Of a stretch of 64,000 nucleotides of DNA, positions 51,989 to 61,600 are shown piece after piece; position 1 is the stretch's first letter, and the number at the start of each line of letters is the position of its first letter. A model generated the notes under the pieces. It searched no databases and had not been told where the DNA came from. It saw only the letters and a program-made list of their open reading frames with translations. Both the position numbers and the translations under genes were made by a program. Origin of the DNA: Polyangium mundeleinium (GTDB lineage: Bacteria; Myxococcota_A; Polyangia; Polyangiales; Polyangiaceae). The stretch lies in assembly GCF_028369105.1 (NCBI RefSeq), contig NZ_JAQNDO010000001.1, positions 12,928,501 to 12,992,500 on the forward strand, given 5' to 3'.

Positions 51989-52933
51989 ATGCCCAGGACC
52001 GACGCGAGCGCTCACGATGCCACCATGACTGCCGACCCTGGCACCCCCCCGAGCTCCTTCACCCGCCGCCGCGCCCTCCTTGGCCTCGCCGCGTTCTCGC
52101 TCGGCGCCTGTCGCAAGCAGACGCCGCCGCCTGCGGCGGACGGGCTTCGCTGGAAAGACCTCTCGTTCCCCGCCGACGAGCAGCGCGCGCTCGTGCTCGC
52201 GCCGCCGTCCGCGCGACCGCTTCCCGTCCTCGTCGCGCTGCATGGTCGTGGGGAATCAGGGCGCGGGCTCGAGGTCGGCGCGTTTGCGTGGCGGGACGAT
52301 TACGGCCTCGATCGGATCGATCGAAGGCTCTCCGCGCCGCCGCTCACGGGTGTCGATCTCGAAGGGTTTTTCCGATCCGAACGGCTCGCGCAGATGAACG
52401 ACTCGCTCGCGAAACACCCGTACGAGGGGCTCGTCGTCGCTTGTCCGTACACGCCCGTCGTCGCGGATCGATCCGAGAAAGGCGCCGCGCCCTTCGGCCG
52501 GTTCGTGACGGATGTGCTCCTGCCGCGCGTGCGCACCGAAGCAAAAGCGTCCTCGGATCGCGCGGCGACGGGCATCGACGGCGTGAGCATGGGCGGGCGG
52601 CTCGCGCTCTTCGTGGGGTTCGCGTTTCCGGAGATTTTTGGCGCGGTCGGCGCGCTTCAGCCCGCGTTGAAGCCGGACGAGGCTCCGGTCTTTGCCAAGC
52701 TCGCCCGCGCCGCGATGGATCGGCAGCCGTTCGCGCTTCGGCTCGTGTCGAGCGACCAAGATCCGTTCCTGCCAGCCGTGCGTGCGCTCTCCGCGGCGCT
52801 CGCGGACGTCAAGGTCCCGCACCAGCTCGTCGTGACGCCGGGGCCCCACGACTACGCCTGGAATCGCGGGCCCGGCGGGGCCGAGATGCTCCTCTGGCAC
52901 GAGCGTGTCCTGCGCGGATGGCCCGCCCCCTGA
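51989..52933 (+). CDS. Tat-type lipoprotein alpha/beta hydrolase (esterase/depolymerase-like)
   Basis: A 314-residue enzyme of the PHB-depolymerase/esterase type. Twin-arginine signal (RRRALLG, 26-32) with lipobox Cys41. Oxyanion region LVALHGRGESG, nucleophile S200 in GVSMGG, and catalytic His287 in GPHDYAWN. ATG 51989 is preferred because GGGAGGG of the last minisatellite unit lies at ribosome-site distance; ATG 52025 is possible but has none. The substrate is unknown. Confidence 0.8.
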   Translation: MPRTDASAHDATMTADPGTPPSSFTRRRALLGLAAFSLGACRKQTPPPAADGLRWKDLSFPADEQRALVLAPPSARPLPVLVALHGRGESGRGLEVGAFAWRDDYGLDRIDRRLSAPPLTGVDLEGFFRSERLAQMNDSLAKHPYEGLVVACPYTPVVADRSEKGAAPFGRFVTDVLLPRVRTEAKASSDRAATGIDGVSMGGRLALFVGFAFPEIFGAVGALQPALKPDEAPVFAKLARAAMDRQPFALRLVSSDQDPFLPAVRALSAALADVKVPHQLVVTPGPHDYAWNRGPGGAEMLLWHERVLRGWPAP

Positions 52934-52968
52934 GCGCCGCCGCGCACAAAGCATGGTAAGGCGTCGGC

Positions 52969-55770
52969 GTGGTCGACCCTTCGGCGCGAGCAGGTAGAAC
53001 GCCCGGCGGCACGGACACGCCGAGCGGCTACGAGAACACCCTCCGTCCGCTCGCGCTCGCCTGGAGCCGCAGGCGCGGCGATGCCCGGCGCTTCGGCGGC
53101 AAGGCCACGAGCCTCGGGCGCCTCGTTCGCGAGGGCCTGCCCGTCCCGCGCGGCTGGGTCCTGCCCGCCGATCACTTCGACGCGCTCGCCGAGTCCACGC
53201 TCCCGCGCGGCCACGACCTGCCCACGCTGATCAAGCTCGCCGGCAGCCGCACGGGGATCGATCGCGCCGCGCGCGCCCGCGATCGCATCCAGGCTTCCCA
53301 GCTCGCCGCGCCGCTGCAAGCCGCGCTCGAGGCACTCTGGGCGGACGTTGGCGAAAGCGCGCCGTGGGGGCTCGCCGTGCGATCGAGCGCGACGTGCGAG
53401 GACGGCGAAGATACGAGTTTCGCCGGGCTCGCGACCACGGTGCTCGGCGTGCGTGGGCCCGAGGGGCTCGCCGCGGCGATCAAGCAGGTGTGGGCGAGCG
53501 CGTTTTTGCCGCGCGCGATCGAGTACCTCGCGCATCACGGCGTGCGTGACGTGGCCATGGCCGTGCTCGTGCAGGTGATGGCGCGCGCCGAGGCCGCGGG
53601 CGTGCTCTTCACCGCGCCGCCGCCGGGGCTCGCAGGGGAGCACTGGGGCGAAAACGAGCGGCTCGTCAACGTCACGCTGGGGCTCGGCGCGCCCGTCGTG
53701 GAGGGCGCGATGCCGACGGACGCTGTGCGCTTCTCGAAGGCGGGCGGCGTGGTCGCGACGATCGTCGCCGAGAAGCGGCGCGCGCTCGTCGTGGGCCCGC
53801 GTGGCATCGAGGAGGTCTCGATCCCCGAGGATCACGCGAGGAAGGCCGCGCTCTCGGCCGAGGCGATCGGGCAGCTCGGCGAGCTCGCGAGCCGGCTCGA
53901 ACAAGGCGGCACAGGGCCCTTCGACGTGGAGTTCGCCGTCGAGCGGACGCCCGAGGGCAAGGATCAGGTGCTCCTCTTGCAGGTGCGCCCGATCGGCGGC
54001 GGGGGTTTTCCCGAGGGCGGCGATGCGCAGACGGTCTGGTCGCGCGCGAACGTCGGCGAGGCCTTGCCCGGCGCGGCCACGCCGCTCACGTGGTCGATCG
54101 CGCGGAGCTTCAGCGAGAAGGGGTTCCGCGAGGCGTTCGCCGCGCTCGGTTGCCGCATCCCGCGCGGCGCGCACCTCGTCACCAACGTGCACGGGCGTTT
54201 CTACCTGAACCTCACGGTGTTCATGCAGATCGCCGCGCAGGTCCCACTCCTCTCGCCTCGCGCGCTCCTGCAAGCCTCGGGCGGCGCGGGCGAGGCCGCG
54301 ATCGCGCTCCTCGAACGACAAACCGAGGATGTCTCGAAGCGAGGCTTTCTCGCGCGCCTGCCGCTCGTGGTCCCGCGTGTGCTCGCGAGCCAGGCGCGGC
54401 TCGAGCGCGACGTCGCGAGTTACGAGATCGAAGCCGAGCGCGCGCGCCGCTCCCTCGCCGAGATGGACCTTGGCCTCCTGCCCGACGACGCGCTCGCCAC
54501 CACGCTGCGCACCGCGAGCGCGCTGCTCGATCGCACCGGCACGTTGATGCTCTCGTGCGCGTCGGCCTCCCTCGCGAGCCACCTCGCGCTCGCGCGCCTC
54601 CTCGACCGCGTCGCCGCGCGCCGCTCCTCCGCGCGGGACGATGACGACGACGCGCTCGCGATGGACCCGCTCATGCCCCGGTCCCTCTCGACCGGCGCGT
54701 CCCTCGCGCACGCCCTCGTCGGCGGCGTCCGCGAGCTCGAAAGCGCGGGCCCCGGCGTCGCCCTCGCCCGCATCGCCGTGCGCGCGCGCGAAGAACCCGA
54801 GGCCCGCGAACGCCTCCTCGCGGGCAAGGTCCGCGCGCTGAACGATCTTCCCGACGGACCCACGCGTCGCGAGCTCGAAGCTTTCCTCGACACCTTCGGC
54901 GATCGCGCCGTCCGCGAAGCCGAGCTCGAGACGCCGCGCTGGCGCGAGGATCCCGCCGCGGTCCTCGCCATGCTCGTCGCCGCACTCCGCGCGCCTGACA
55001 GCGACCCCGACCGCGCCCTCGCCCGTGCCCGTGCCCTCGCCGATCGCGAGATGGCCCAGCTCGAAACGCGCATCGGCCCGGCCACGCTCTACGCCGTCCG
55101 CGCCCTCGTCACGCGCGCGCAGCGCTTCACCCGCCTCCGCGAGCGCATGCGCATGTGGGTTACGCGTGTGCTCGGCATGCTCCGCACCATCGCGCTCGAC
55201 GTCGATCGACGCCTCCGTCGCATCGACCCCTCCTTGCCCACGGGCGCCGTCTTTTTCTGCACCTACGACGAGCTCATCCTCGCGCTCCGCAGCGGCCGCG
55301 CCGAGATCGGCCACGTCGCGCGCCTGCGCCACGCCGAGCACCTGCGCGACGCGCAGCGCCCCGATCCTCCGCCCACCTTCATCGGCCGCCCGCCGCCCGT
55401 ACAACTCCCGCCGGCGTTTGGCCGTCGCCTCGTCGGCCTGCCTGCTTCGAGTGGCGTCGTCGAGGGCCGCGCGCGTGTCCTCTCGCCCGGCACCGGCGGC
55501 CTCGACGCCGTCAGCGTCGGCGAGGTCCTCATCACGCGCACGACGGACGTCGGCCTTTCGCCGCTCTTCCTCGTCGCCGCCGCGGTCGTCACCGAGCTCG
55601 GCGGCCCGCTCTCGCATGCGGCGATCGTCGCGCGTGAGTACGGCGTCCCTGCCGTCGTCAACGTCCCGGGCGCGACCGTGGCGATTCGCACCGGCGATCG
55701 CGTCCGCGTCGACGGTGATCGCGGGACGATTGAAATCTTTGGCGACGATGTCAGGTCCAAGGACACGTGA
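52969..55770 (+). CDS. PEP/pyruvate-binding kinase, rifampin-phosphotransferase-like
   Basis: A 933-residue protein with the three-part layout of the Rph family. An N-terminal ATP-grasp domain has GGKATSLGRLVREGLPVP, VRSSATCEDGEDTSFAG and LLQVRPIGG. A long helical middle begins SRANVGEALPGAATPLTWSI. A C-terminal swivelling His domain has H883 in GGPLSHAAIVAREYGVPAVV. The PEP-synthase TIM barrel is absent, so it is not PpsA or PpdK. It probably phosphorylates a small molecule using ATP through the His carrier; rifamycin is one possible substrate among unknowns. Start GTG 52969. The next gene overlaps it by four bases. Confidence 0.82.
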   Translation: MVDPSARAGRTPGGTDTPSGYENTLRPLALAWSRRRGDARRFGGKATSLGRLVREGLPVPRGWVLPADHFDALAESTLPRGHDLPTLIKLAGSRTGIDRAARARDRIQASQLAAPLQAALEALWADVGESAPWGLAVRSSATCEDGEDTSFAGLATTVLGVRGPEGLAAAIKQVWASAFLPRAIEYLAHHGVRDVAMAVLVQVMARAEAAGVLFTAPPPGLAGEHWGENERLVNVTLGLGAPVVEGAMPTDAVRFSKAGGVVATIVAEKRRALVVGPRGIEEVSIPEDHARKAALSAEAIGQLGELASRLEQGGTGPFDVEFAVERTPEGKDQVLLLQVRPIGGGGFPEGGDAQTVWSRANVGEALPGAATPLTWSIARSFSEKGFREAFAALGCRIPRGAHLVTNVHGRFYLNLTVFMQIAAQVPLLSPRALLQASGGAGEAAIALLERQTEDVSKRGFLARLPLVVPRVLASQARLERDVASYEIEAERARRSLAEMDLGLLPDDALATTLRTASALLDRTGTLMLSCASASLASHLALARLLDRVAARRSSARDDDDDALAMDPLMPRSLSTGASLAHALVGGVRELESAGPGVALARIAVRAREEPEARERLLAGKVRALNDLPDGPTRRELEAFLDTFGDRAVREAELETPRWREDPAAVLAMLVAALRAPDSDPDRALARARALADREMAQLETRIGPATLYAVRALVTRAQRFTRLRERMRMWVTRVLGMLRTIALDVDRRLRRIDPSLPTGAVFFCTYDELILALRSGRAEIGHVARLRHAEHLRDAQRPDPPPTFIGRPPPVQLPPAFGRRLVGLPASSGVVEGRARVLSPGTGGLDAVSVGEVLITRTTDVGLSPLFLVAAAVVTELGGPLSHAAIVAREYGVPAVVNVPGATVAIRTGDRVRVDGDRGTIEIFGDDVRSKDT

Positions 55771-56405
55771 AGCACCGCCGCCTCTTCTTCGCGCTCGGTC
55801 TCGGCGCTGCCCTCGGCGCTGCCGCTGCGCTCTCGCTCGCCGAGCCTTCCCGCGCGAAGGCGCCCGCCGCGCCCGCGCCTCCCAAGGGCGGTTTTGCCCC
55901 GGATCCGCCGGGCAACGCGTCGAAGAAGCAGTGGGTCTTCGACATCTCGATCCACGGCGGCAAGGCCTCGCTCCCGCGCGTCTCTTCGGTTCTCGTGGAC
56001 ACGCCGACGCCCACACTGCGCATGATGGGCCGGTTCGCGGTCGAGTTCTGGGTCGGCAAGGAGCTGCTCGATCGGATCCGCTTCGACGTACCGATGCTCG
56101 ATCGCGATCCGAAGAATCGGCGCCGCGACCCGCTGCGGGGCCCGGATTTCACGAACGTCTCGACGCGCCTCAAGGTGCGCATGGCCGACAGCCCGCGGAC
56201 GGCGTTCGTCGCGCTCGTCGACCGCGCCACGGGCGACGTGCAGCGCTTCGCGTGGCCACCCGACGCTGAAGGCAAGCTCGCCCCGCTCGGCGCGCCGGCT
56301 GCGCCTGCGCAGGCCAAGGAGACGACGTCGGACGCTGGTTCGCCGGGGGATTCCGGGAGTTTTGGGGACGCGGGTCCGGGCGACGCGGCGGCGGACGGCC
56401 GGTAG
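55767..56405 (+). CDS. secreted protein, unknown
   Basis: A 212-residue protein with a signal peptide (about 1-30) and a soluble domain at about 50-170 (KKQWVFDISIHGGKASLPRV, then RFAVEFWVGKELLDRIRFDV). Its Gly/Asp-rich tail lacks structure. The GTG start overlaps the preceding stop as GTGA, so it is co-translated with the PEP-binding kinase; the pairing may be functional. No family is recognised. Confidence 0.65.
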   Translation: MKHRRLFFALGLGAALGAAAALSLAEPSRAKAPAAPAPPKGGFAPDPPGNASKKQWVFDISIHGGKASLPRVSSVLVDTPTPTLRMMGRFAVEFWVGKELLDRIRFDVPMLDRDPKNRRRDPLRGPDFTNVSTRLKVRMADSPRTAFVALVDRATGDVQRFAWPPDAEGKLAPLGAPAAPAQAKETTSDAGSPGDSGSFGDAGPGDAAADGR

Positions 56406-56462
56406 GGTTTCTTTTCGGCAGAAGTTCCATGCCGTCCGGGGCTGAGGTAGGCTGCTCGGGCC

Positions 56463-57140
56463 ATGGCAAGCCGTTTGATCGTTGCCTCCCTCGTGATCTC
56501 TTCGTTCGCGCTCGCCGGAACGGCGCTCGGCCAGGGTGCGGCCCCTCCGAAGCCCGACGCGGCCAAGCCTGCTGCGGGCGCGGCGGCTCCCACGGCCCCC
56601 GCGGCGCCTGCGGGACCGCTCAAGGATCCCGAGAACAAGAAGGGCTTGAGCCCGTACATGGAGGCGATCAAGAAGGGCGAGGACGCGTTCGTCGCGCGCG
56701 ATTTCCCGAGCGCGGTGACGGCGTTCCAGGACGCGATCAAGATCGACTCATCGAAGATGCTCGGCTTCTACCGGCTCGGCGAGGCGCAGCTCGCCGCGGG
56801 CAAACCCGAGGAGGCCGAGGCCGTGTGGAACGTCGCGCTGAACAAGGACGGCCCTGCGGATCTCAAGTCCAAGGTGTTCTTCGTCCTGGCCGACCTACGC
56901 GAGCGGCAGCGCAAGCTCGACGTGAGCAAGGAGGCGTGGGCGAAGTACGCCCAGTTCCTCAAGGACCAGGCCGACGCGAAGGGGTATCCGGGCACGCCCG
57001 AGGAGCGGCAGAAGGTCATCGACCGCCGCGTGAAGGACGAGAAGGACTACGCCGCCGTGAAGGAGCGCATCCAGAAGCGCCAGGCCGAGCGTGAAAAAGA
57101 GGCGGAAGAGAACGCCAAGAAGGACAAGCTCAACAAGTAA
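56463..57140 (+). CDS. periplasmic TPR protein
   Basis: A 225-residue protein: signal peptide 1-24, a Pro/Ala linker to about 55, then TPR helices (about 60-170, FVARDFPSAVTAFQDAIKID and GFYRLGEAQLAAGKPEEAEA) and a highly charged Lys/Glu coiled coil at the C-terminus. Likely a scaffold. It ends at a bidirectional terminator. Confidence 0.78.
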   Translation: MASRLIVASLVISSFALAGTALGQGAAPPKPDAAKPAAGAAAPTAPAAPAGPLKDPENKKGLSPYMEAIKKGEDAFVARDFPSAVTAFQDAIKIDSSKMLGFYRLGEAQLAAGKPEEAEAVWNVALNKDGPADLKSKVFFVLADLRERQRKLDVSKEAWAKYAQFLKDQADAKGYPGTPEERQKVIDRRVKDEKDYAAVKERIQKRQAEREKEAEENAKKDKLNK

Positions 57141-57162
57141 AGAACCGTTGAGCCCAAACGAA

Positions 57163-57193
57163 AAGGCCCGCTGGCGTGAAACCAGCGGGCCTT
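57163..57193. terminator. bidirectional intrinsic terminator
   Basis: A 12-bp perfect stem (arms 57163-57174 and 57182-57193) with a 7-base loop, T-rich on both outer sides, between two convergent genes. Confidence 0.8.
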
Positions 57194-57211
57194 CGTGTTT
57201 GTCGGGTCGTC

Positions 57212-58117
57212 TCAGCGCTTGTGCACGATGGGCACCGGGCCCGACTCGGTCCAGCGGTAAAACCCTTCGCCGCTCTTCTTGCCGAGCCTGCCCGCGCGCA
57301 CCATCTGCCGCAGGATCGCGGGCGGCCGGAACTGCTCGCCGATCTCGCGGTGCAGGTGCTCGAGGATCATGAGCCGCACGTCGAGGCCCACGAGGTCGGT
57401 CAGCTTGAGCGGGCCCATCGGGTGCCGGTAGCCGAGCTCCATCGCCCGATCGATGTCCTCCGCTGAGGCCACGCCGCTCTCCAGCATGCGCATCGCCTCC
57501 GCGCCGATCACCACGCCGAGGCGGCTCGTGGCGAAGCCAGGCATGTCGTTCACGACGATCGGCGTCTTGCCGATGCGCTTGGCGATCGCGAGGCTCGTCG
57601 CCACGACGCCCTCGTCCGTGCCGAGCCCGCGCACGACCTCCAAGAGCTCCATCACGGGCGGCGGGTTGAAGAAGTGCAGGCCGATCGTGCGCGCCGCGGC
57701 GGCCGTGCGCGTGCCGATCTCGGTGATCGACAAGCTCGACGTGTTCGTCCCGAGGATCGCGCGCTCCGGCGCGAGCGCCTTCACCTCGCGGAGCAGCCCG
57801 ACCTTGAGCTCCATCTGCTCGGGCGCGGACTCGACCACGAGGTCCACGTCGTTACACGCCTGGGCGAGATCGGACGTGGGCACGAGCGCGCCGATGAGCT
57901 CGCTGCGCGCCTCGTTCAGCATCTTGCCCTTCTGCACGAGCCGATCCGTCGCCTGCTTGATCGACTCGATCGCGCGCCCGATCCGCGCCCCATCGACATC
58001 GTAGAGATGCGTCACGTACCCGGCTTGCGCCATCACCTGCGCGATGCCCTGGCCCATCGTGCCCGCGCCGAGGACCACGACGCGACGCACGTCCGAGGCC
58101 TGCACGAGCTCGCTCAT
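57212..58117 (-). CDS. 3-hydroxyacyl-CoA (3-hydroxybutyryl-CoA) dehydrogenase
   Basis: A 301-residue NAD-dependent enzyme: Rossmann motif LGAGTMGQGIAQ near residue 16, catalytic HFFNPPPVMELLEV and NDMPGFATSRL, and the C-terminal helical domain (MELGYRHPMGPLKLTDLVGL). Fits FadB2/PaaH/Hbd-type enzymes of fatty-acid or butyrate metabolism. Its ATG overlaps the upstream stop as ATGA, so it is coupled to a His-rich membrane protein. Confidence 0.92.
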   Translation of the reverse strand: MSELVQASDVRRVVVLGAGTMGQGIAQVMAQAGYVTHLYDVDGARIGRAIESIKQATDRLVQKGKMLNEARSELIGALVPTSDLAQACNDVDLVVESAPEQMELKVGLLREVKALAPERAILGTNTSSLSITEIGTRTAAAARTIGLHFFNPPPVMELLEVVRGLGTDEGVVATSLAIAKRIGKTPIVVNDMPGFATSRLGVVIGAEAMRMLESGVASAEDIDRAMELGYRHPMGPLKLTDLVGLDVRLMILEHLHREIGEQFRPPAILRQMVRAGRLGKKSGEGFYRWTESGPVPIVHKR

Positions 58118-58587
58118 CGCGGCACCGGTTGCGCCGGCTGCGGCTGCGGCTGCGGCGCGCCGCCCTGCTGCTGCTTCGCGCGGAGCGCCTCGATTTGCTG
58201 CTGGATCTGCTTCGCCTGATCGGGCGTCAGCTGTCGCAGGGCGCCCGAGCCGAGCGGCGCCGGCGCCGGCCGCGCTTGCGGCACCACCGGCGGCAAGCGC
58301 GCGGGCTGCACTTGAGGCTGCTGGGCTTGCGGCTGCGGCGCGGCTTGCGGCGCGGCCTGGGCGGGCGCCGTATCGGCCTTCGGCTGGGCCTCGTCGCCGC
58401 TGCCCGAGAGCAGCCACGCGGTGCCCGCGAAGAAGAACAACAAGAGCCCCACGATCGGGATCCACGTGGGCGTGCGCGGCTCGTCGGCCGGCAGCTCCTG
58501 CACGGGATCGTTGTCGAAGTGATCGTGATCGTGGGAGGCGTGGTGGCCCGCGGCGTGAGCTCCGTGGGCGTCGTGCGCTGCGCTCAT
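58114..58587 (-). CDS. His-rich membrane-anchored protein
   Basis: A 157-residue protein: a His/Asp/Ala-rich cytoplasmic N-terminus (HDAHGAHAAGHHASHDHDH), one membrane helix (about 42-60) and a Pro/Gln-rich periplasmic tail. The His cluster could bind metal. It is coupled to the dehydrogenase gene; no family is recognised. Confidence 0.65.
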   Translation of the reverse strand: MSAAHDAHGAHAAGHHASHDHDHFDNDPVQELPADEPRTPTWIPIVGLLLFFFAGTAWLLSGSGDEAQPKADTAPAQAAPQAAPQPQAQQPQVQPARLPPVVPQARPAPAPLGSGALRQLTPDQAKQIQQQIEALRAKQQQGGAPQPQPQPAQPVPR

Positions 58588-58630
58588 GGTGGGGGAGGGA
58601 ATGCCCCACTTCCGGCCCGAAGTCCATGGG

Positions 58631-58663
58631 AAGCCCCCCGGACGATGCGCGCTCCGGGGGCTT
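58631..58663 (-). terminator. hairpin after the large anti-sigma gene
   Basis: A GC stem of about 11 bp with one extra C, loop of ten, placed right after the stop of the 58670-63193 gene. No U tract follows, so it may act in Rho-dependent ending or RNA stability. Confidence 0.4.
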
Positions 58664-58669
58664 TCCGTT

Positions 58670-61600
58670 TCACGGACCCCAGGGATTGAAGGGCCTGTCC
58701 GTGACCGGGACCAGGCGGGAGGTGAAGAACACCCGCATCGTCCCGACTTCCGCGCGCGGACCCGTCAGCACGAAGGGCACTTTCCGCGTCTCGCCCGCGA
58801 GCTTGAGCACGAGCTCGCCCCGCACCGGGATGTTCTGGTCCGCGCCCGACGCGCGGGCGATCTCGACCACGTAGCTGCCCGAGGGCGTGTTCACGAGCCC
58901 GAGCGCCTCGGTCCGCGTGCTCGTCACGTCCCGCGCGTTGACGAGCGCCTTGCCGGCCGAGCCGAGCCACGAGGTGCGGCGGCCCTGCGCGTCGATGAGC
59001 CCGATGTCGAGGTCCACGCCGCCCGTCCACTCGGCCGTGACCTGGATGTCACCGCGCAGCAAGGACGCGGCCGGCGTCTCGGGCTGCGCGAGCAGCTTGT
59101 CAATCGAGCTCCGCACCGACTCGCTCGCGTCGAGCTTGAGCAGGCTCGCGAGCTCCGTCATGCCGAGCGTGTTCGCGCAGCGCACCGCGTCCGCGACGAG
59201 CTTCGCCTCGCCGGGCGCCATGTCCGCGAGCGCGATGCGGTGCTCGCAGGCGAGGGCGCGGTTGCCCGAGGCCTCGTGCATCTCGGCGAGCCGCGTCTGC
59301 GTGGCGCGATCGCCCGGACGAACGTCCGCGAGGCCGCCGAGGATCCGGATCGCGCGCTCCCTGTCGCCCTGCCGCGCCGCGAGATCCGCGCGCGCCGTGA
59401 GCGCATCCGGATCGAGCGCGTCGCGCCCGCTCCACTTCGCCGTGAGCTCCTGCGCCTCGCCGAGGCGCCCCGCCGTCGCGTAGAGCGCGAAGAGCTCCAC
59501 GGTCTTGTCGCGGCTGTCGGGCGTGCTCGCGAAGGCGTTCTCGGCGGCGAGCAGCTTCGTGGCGTTTTGCGAGGCGAGCGTGTTCAGCGCCTCGAACGAT
59601 CCTTTGCGTTCAAAGATCTTGCGCATCGGGACCAGGCGCTGCGAGGGCCGTCGCGTGCCACTCCATCCGCTGCTGGTGCTGCCGATATCCTCGTCGGCGC
59701 TGCGGCCTCTCCATCCGCCTCCCCCGGTCTTGGACGCGGGCTTCGGCGCTGGCGCCGCCATTGTTGCGGTCGGCGCCGGCGGGGGCGAGGGCATGCTCGG
59801 CGCAGCGCCGACCGGGGCGGCGCTGTCGTCGCCAAACGCGTCGAACGGGGCCTCCGCCGCGGGAGCCGACTCGGCTCGTTTGCCCTTCGCAGGGCCACGC
59901 GTGTCGAGGTCTGCCGAGGCCTCCGTCTCTGCCTCCTGCTTCGCCTCGTCGGCGGCCTTCTCCTCGCCCTCGGCGTCGGCGTTCGAGCTCTTCGCGAGTT
60001 CCTCGCCCGTGAACGTCGGCGCGACGCGCGTTCGTTCGAGGCCGAACGCGTTCATCATCGCCTCGCTCTCCAGCACGAGCAGCGAGGTGAAGCGGCTCGC
60101 GACTGCGAAGCGCTTCGACAGCTCGATCGACGCGAGCTTGCTCGCCGCGCCGCCCGTGTTCTCGAGCTCCGCGATCTTCGCGGCGGCGTAAAGCCGCGGC
60201 ACGAACGCGTTGCCCGCGCTCGACGTCGCGAGGATCTTGATCGGGTACGTCTGCTCGAACCGCTCGCTCGCGACGCGTCCGCGCAGCCGGATCGCCCCTT
60301 CGATCGCGTCGCCGCTCGACATGCGCGCCACGACGAACGTCTCGCCGCCGGCGCGGATCGGATCGAGCCGCCCGGGCGTGACCTGCGTGAGCCCGGAAGG
60401 CAGCTCGATCTCCGGATCCCGCAGCGTCACGCCGTACGCCGCGGAGAGCACCTCGAGCGCCGCGGACGAGACCTTCTGCCCGGGCACGTACGGCACCACG
60501 ACGCCGCCGCCGCCGCGCGCGAGCGCCGCGAGCGAGGTCAGATCCGCGTCGGCGCCCATCGCCACGGACACGACCGATCCATCGCTGCCCGGCAGCGAAC
60601 TGCGCACCGCGGCCTCGATGTGCGAAGGCCGCGTCGGGCCCACGGTCGGCGTACCATCGCCGAGGTAGAGGATCCGGAGCTCCTTGCCGCCGAGCGAGCC
60701 CGCCGCGCTGCGCGCCGCGCTCACGGCTGCTGCCATGTCGCTGCCGCCGTCCGGCTCGACGCTCCCGAGGAAGCGCTCCACCTCGCCCGCCGCCGCCGCA
60801 CCCGGCGCGCTCGGCGTGGGCAAACCGCTGCGCCCGTCCTGCGTCATCGGCCGGCACACGGTGTCGCACGCGAGCAGCACGAACGAGTCGCGCCGATCCA
60901 TCTCGCGCACCATCGTCGAGGCGAGCCGCGTTGCCCGCGAAAAACGCTCGCCCACCATCGACCGGCTCGCGTCCACGACGATCGCGTGCACGCGCTCCTT
61001 CGCCTCCTGCCATCGCGGCAGCTTCGGCCGGAGCGCGATCGCCACGTACGGCGACGAATCGAACGCGATGGCGCGCGCCGCCGCGGCCGCGTCCTTCTCC
61101 TCGGTCGTCTTCGCCTTCGTCGCCGCAGGCCCGTCCTTCGGCTCCTCCAGCAGCGACGCGCTCGTGGGCTCCATGCGGTACGCCCACGCCGTCGCCTCGC
61201 GATCCCGATCGGGGAGCGCGTACTCGACCGTCAGATCACCCGCCGGGACGAACCCCGTCGCGCTCAGCGTGCGCCGCTCGGCTGCTGCATCGCCGCCCGA
61301 GGGAGAGAGCTCGTAGCCGCGTGTCTGCACGCCGAACTCCTTGTCGTGCCCGAGCACCTGCAGGTCGAGGTCGAACGCGTCGATCTTCGTCGTCCCGCTC
61401 GGATCGTGCGCGAGCGGGTAGGTGAAGCGCCGGACGCCCGCGGCCTGGTCCACGGTCTGCGTGTACGTGAGCACCACGCGACGCGACCCACGCTTCGGGA
61501 TCGGGAAAATTTTGAGCTCGAAGCGTCCGCCGCGTTGCCACTCGAGCAGCGCCGGATCCCGCCACGGCCCCGGCACCCAGATGATCTCCTCGCGCGGCTT

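Noticed and set aside
52852-56016. Long - strand open frame opposite the PEP-binding kinase
   Set aside because: Low-complexity Arg/Ala/Glu product with no motif, opposite a gene with conserved ATP-grasp and His-domain motifs.
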